The position numbers were made by a program, and so were the translations under genes. A DNA stretch of 64,000 bases from Endocalyx cinctus (lineage: Eukaryota; Ascomycota; Sordariomycetes; Amphisphaeriales; Apiosporaceae). Position 1 is the first letter of the stretch, and every line of letters starts with the position of its first letter. The stretch spans positions 1,302,001-1,366,000 of the forward strand of contig BCKC01000009.1 in the NCBI GenBank assembly GCA_001600455.1, read 5' to 3'. Below are positions 61,242-64,000 of the stretch, in pieces. The notes under the pieces are model-generated. The model was not told the origin of the DNA and searched no databases. It worked only from the letters and a program-made list of their open reading frames with translations.

Positions 61242-61690
61242 TAGGAGCTTGTGATTACACGTACACCAGGACCTCCCCTTGTTTATTTTTCTATCATCTG
61301 CCGAGTGTAATTTTCGTTTATGATACCCCCGCCGTCTCGGCGTCTCTGCAGTTTTTCTTTTCTTTGCTCAGAATAGAGTAGGGGATTGTCGGTTTACGGT
61401 TTCGGCGACGGATACATCAAAAGGGATTTTTTAATGTTTGAAGCTTGTATTATATCGTGGAGCTTGTATTATAATTGAACGGCAGCTGCCCTTGATAAAA
61501 AATGAACATAAAACGAGATCTAGTAATGTCATTGTAGCATACAGAATTACTTCCAAGAATAGGGAGGTCCGGGATATCATGCCATACGGTAAGTTACATA
61601 CAGCCAATCCTATGTAGCACTATCATACGTTGTAGAATCGATCCTTTAGATCTTCAGATATGCGTGACGTCTACACCTCGACCACGGCTC
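61242..61690. other. Convergent intergenic region
   Basis: About 450 bp between the 3' ends of the six-exon gene and the nucleoside hydrolase gene; presumably both 3' UTRs. Confidence 0.55.
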
Positions 61691-63304
61691 TTATTTGGCC
61701 TTCTCCTCATTCGCCTCATCCGCCCTCTGACAGCACTCCTCGATAACACGCCAAAACATGTCGATATCGAGGCCGCGAGGGATCTTGATTCCTTCCTTTC
61801 CGGGTTCCAACAAACGCGCTATCGTCCTCCCCGTCTGGGCCCCGCGATCAGTCGCGTCCTCCAAAGTCCCCTCCGTTATCACCTGGACCTCGAACCTCTC
61901 CTTCCGTCCCGGCCCGTCGGTTCCCTTGGGATCCCAATCGTAAAAAGGTATCTCGTGCGGCGTGCCGGCCAAGACGGCCGCGACGGCCAAAGGGTCGTGA
62001 AGCGGGGGACCCTCGACGATGCCGAAGACGTCCCGATAAGTCTCGGCGAAGAAGTTGAGGAGCTCGACGAGCATCGTCCTGAGCTTAGATTTATGCGGTT
62101 TAGGCTCCACCTTCTCCGTTTCCGATTCCGACTTAGACGACGACGCCGCCGCCGCTGCCTCCTTGCCGTATAGGAGCATCTCCTGCACCTCGGCGGTGGC
62201 GAGCACGAGGTGCGTCAGGTCGAGCGGCACGAGCGTCGTCTTGGCGGCCAGGACGGGATTTCCGAAGAGGGAGGCGGCAGCCTCGGGATCGATGAGGATG
62301 TTGAACTCGGCCCAGGGCGTGTAGTTGCCCACGCGCTCGCGGCCGTCCACTTTCCCCATGACGGCCGGGGTGAACCCGCCGCCGATCGAGCCGCCCATGA
62401 CGCTCAGCCCCGCCACGCGCTCGACTAGGTCCGGGTTTTCCCGGAAGCACAGGGCGACGTTGGTGAGGGCTCCGGTGGCGACTACCCAGGGAGCCGGGGA
62501 AGAGGAAGAATCGCAAGATCGCAGGGCCGAGGCCATGGCTTCGACGGCGGAGGGTGACGTCGCCGCTTTGGTCAAGGGGCGCGGGAGCAGATCGGTCCCG
62601 TCTAACCCGCTCTCCCCGTGGATGTCGGTCGGCGCGTGGATCGGCGCTCGCTCGATGGCGTGAGCGGCTCCCGGGTAGACCGTTATCGAGTCGTGCTTGC
62701 CGATGGCGGCCAGGACGGATAAGGCGTTGTTGGTCGTCTTGTCCAGGGAGGCGTTACCGTGGACCGTGCTTATCCCCAGGAGGCGGATGCCTGGGTGATA
62801 AGCTGCTAGGAGGATAGCAAAGGTGTCCTGATAGTTATTGTGAGCATTGTTTCTCTCTCTCTTTTCAAGTTTAATCTTGGATAAGACGGTTTTCAGATAC
62901 AATGATCACGTCGTTTTAGTCTCATGTCTTGATTGAATAAGTGAAAATGCATAGTCATTCAACTTGATCAATCAGTATTAGCGGGCTCAAAAGTGAATGA
63001 AAAAGGGAGAGCCATCTTCACTTATTATATCACATCGTTGATCCATGTACGCATTAGGCAATTGCCCGAATAAGATGTAAGTTATATGATATCTCTCTCA
63101 TTTCTCTTGTGGTCTCTCCCCACACAAAAAATGAGACTATCAGTACACCAAACTAAATAATAAATACTACTTCAGGTATGATTGGCCGTTGTCGTAGTAA
63201 TCAGAAGCAATGTCAAACAATAGGCAAAAGAGAAAAAAAAATTAATTAATACTTACATCATGGCCAGGATCGCAATCCAGCCAAACCGGGATCGGTTCGG
63301 ACAT
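61691..63304 (-). CDS. URH1: Uridine/inosine nucleoside N-ribohydrolase (2 exons)
   Basis: Hydrolyses nucleosides to base and ribose in pyrimidine or purine salvage. Model complement(61691..62827, 63257..63304), 394 aa. The first exon encodes MSEPIPVWLDCDPGHD; a 429-nt intron (GTAAGT donor, ATCAG acceptor) joins it in phase 0 to DTFAILLAAYHPGIRLLGIS. The junction restores the calcium-binding DxDPGHDD motif at residues 10-17, which is the decisive evidence for this otherwise long intron. Other hallmarks: STVHGNASLDKTTNNAL, VMGGSIGGGFTPAVMG, NYTPWAEFNILIDPEAA and EGPPLHDPLAVAAVL with the catalytic-site-type His and the last calcium Asp. A Ser/Glu/Lys-rich insert (about 250-275) is a fungal extra. 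Family certain; uridine versus inosine preference inferred. Confidence 0.93.
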
Positions 63305-63910
63305 TATTTATTAATTTATAAAGGAGGGGGAGGGGTTCTGGGAAAAGAGATCCGGCGGCCGCGTCGCCGTGTATATCGTAACAAAGTGTAACCAATCCGG
63401 GTTTTCAAAACTCGATGAGAATTGTGATATGAATTTCGACTGTGATATGAGTCCTTGTCTGAAGATACAATGAATTTTGGCAAGAAATTGTTAGAAAATA
63501 GAGAGAAATGAGATGAGACTTCTAAAATTCAAACGACCAAAGCGGCCAGATTGTTTGGTGCTCATTATTGTGGGACGGCCACTTGACCGGCCTCTGTACA
63601 CCGATTTGCAAAACTGGGCCCGGTCACATAATTCTCCTCATAACATATGGATGACTGATGAATTGACTCGAAATTTTGATAGCCCATATCTACACTATAA
63701 GCCTATGAGTTAAGGTAGTAGTTGAAGTAGTAAGTATATAGAGATTCTCGTAATACAATTCGTATTATAATTGTTATGTATGTGCTTGTGGTTTGGTAAT
63801 ATTATGCATTACTTAATCATGCTTCTCATCTTTTTGAAGTCATACATACAGATCATTAATACAAGGTAGCTGACTGCTATTTGAATGATCTAAAATGCTT
63901 ATTGTGAAGT
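63305..63910. other. Intergenic, no gene seen
   Basis: About 0.6 kb between the nucleoside hydrolase start and the stop of the gene at the right edge; contains the hydrolase promoter. Confidence 0.55.
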
Positions 63911-64000
63911 CTATCCTTCAGCTCGACGTTTCTCCATGACGCGCAAGACGTCTGCGGCATTATTTACGTCTCCCCTCCGCTTTTTAGGAGCTCGTTTACG
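63911..64000 (-). CDS. C-terminus of a gene running off the right edge
   Basis: The last 29 codons plus a TAG stop read on the minus strand: a basic stretch (RKRAPKKRRGD) followed by NNAADVLRVMEKRRAEG. The text is coding-like and basic, as in nuclear or nucleolar proteins, but too short to name. The rest of the gene lies beyond position 64000. Confidence 0.55.
   Translation of the reverse strand, partial: RKRAPKKRRGDVNNAADVLRVMEKRRAEG

Noticed and set aside
1..64000. Search for a CRISPR array, prophage, biosynthetic cluster or 5S rRNA gene
   Set aside because: No spaced direct repeats, phage genes, PKS/NRPS/terpene cores or 5S-like sequence were seen; the gene content is ordinary fungal housekeeping.

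Overview
The window is a piece of nuclear chromosome from a filamentous ascomycete, most likely a Sordariomycete. The evidence is many short introns (52-149 nt, two longer) with GT donors and CTAAC- or CTGAC-like branch points, GC-rich coding exons set in AT-rich intergenic DNA full of long T, A, TC and TA runs, and a fungal gene set: CRT10, SHR3, a Zn2Cys6 regulator of the acr-2 type, TPC1, a WSC-domain wall protein and a fungal superoxide-dismutase-like mitoribosomal protein. I see no bacterial, organellar or viral segment and no convincing tRNA or rRNA gene.

Layout, left to right. 1-3577: low-complexity intergenic DNA. 3578-5831 (-): CRT10-like WD-type protein. 8002-9911 (+): GH47 alpha-1,2-mannosidase. 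11018-12030 (+): SHR3-like ER chaperone. 13142-14518 (-): Cys-rich single-pass cell-surface protein. 14519-20196: long intergenic stretch with two weak coding-like scraps. 20197-22386 (-): acr-2-like transcription factor. 22387-31169: 8.8 kb with no recognisable gene. 31170-34023 (+): SAM plus PH domain protein. 36420-37834 (+): broken membrane-protein gene resembling the fungal DUF3433 family. 38371-39442 (-): mitoribosomal mS42. 41399-42598 (-): conserved-looking protein of unknown function. 43856-45645 (+): GT1 glycosyltransferase. 48273-49373 (+): thiamine pyrophosphate carrier TPC1. 50298-51321 (-): MICOS subunit of the MIC26/27 type. 51754-54192 (+): mitochondrial intermediate peptidase OCT1. 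54443-55003 (-): WSC-domain GPI protein. 56008-56700 (-): decayed gene with two in-frame TAG stops. 58032-61241 (+): large six-exon protein with a divergent dioxygenase-like N-terminal half. 61691-63304 (-): uridine/inosine nucleoside hydrolase. 63911-64000 (-): C-terminus of a gene running off the right edge.

Exon structures were built by hand from splice signals and reading-frame agreement, and each multi-exon model gives one uninterrupted protein. Four of the genes between 38 and 54 kb (mS42, TPC1, MIC26/27, OCT1) act in mitochondria, and the last two share a 432 bp divergent promoter region. Several others serve the secretory pathway and cell surface (GH47, SHR3, the Cys-rich protein, the WSC protein). 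Most genes are ordinary housekeeping genes. The less ordinary material is the two decayed genes, the divergent oxygenase-like protein, the start codon cut off from its gene by an intron in the SAM/PH gene, and the overlapping upstream ORF of OCT1. I did not find a convincing new biological system.
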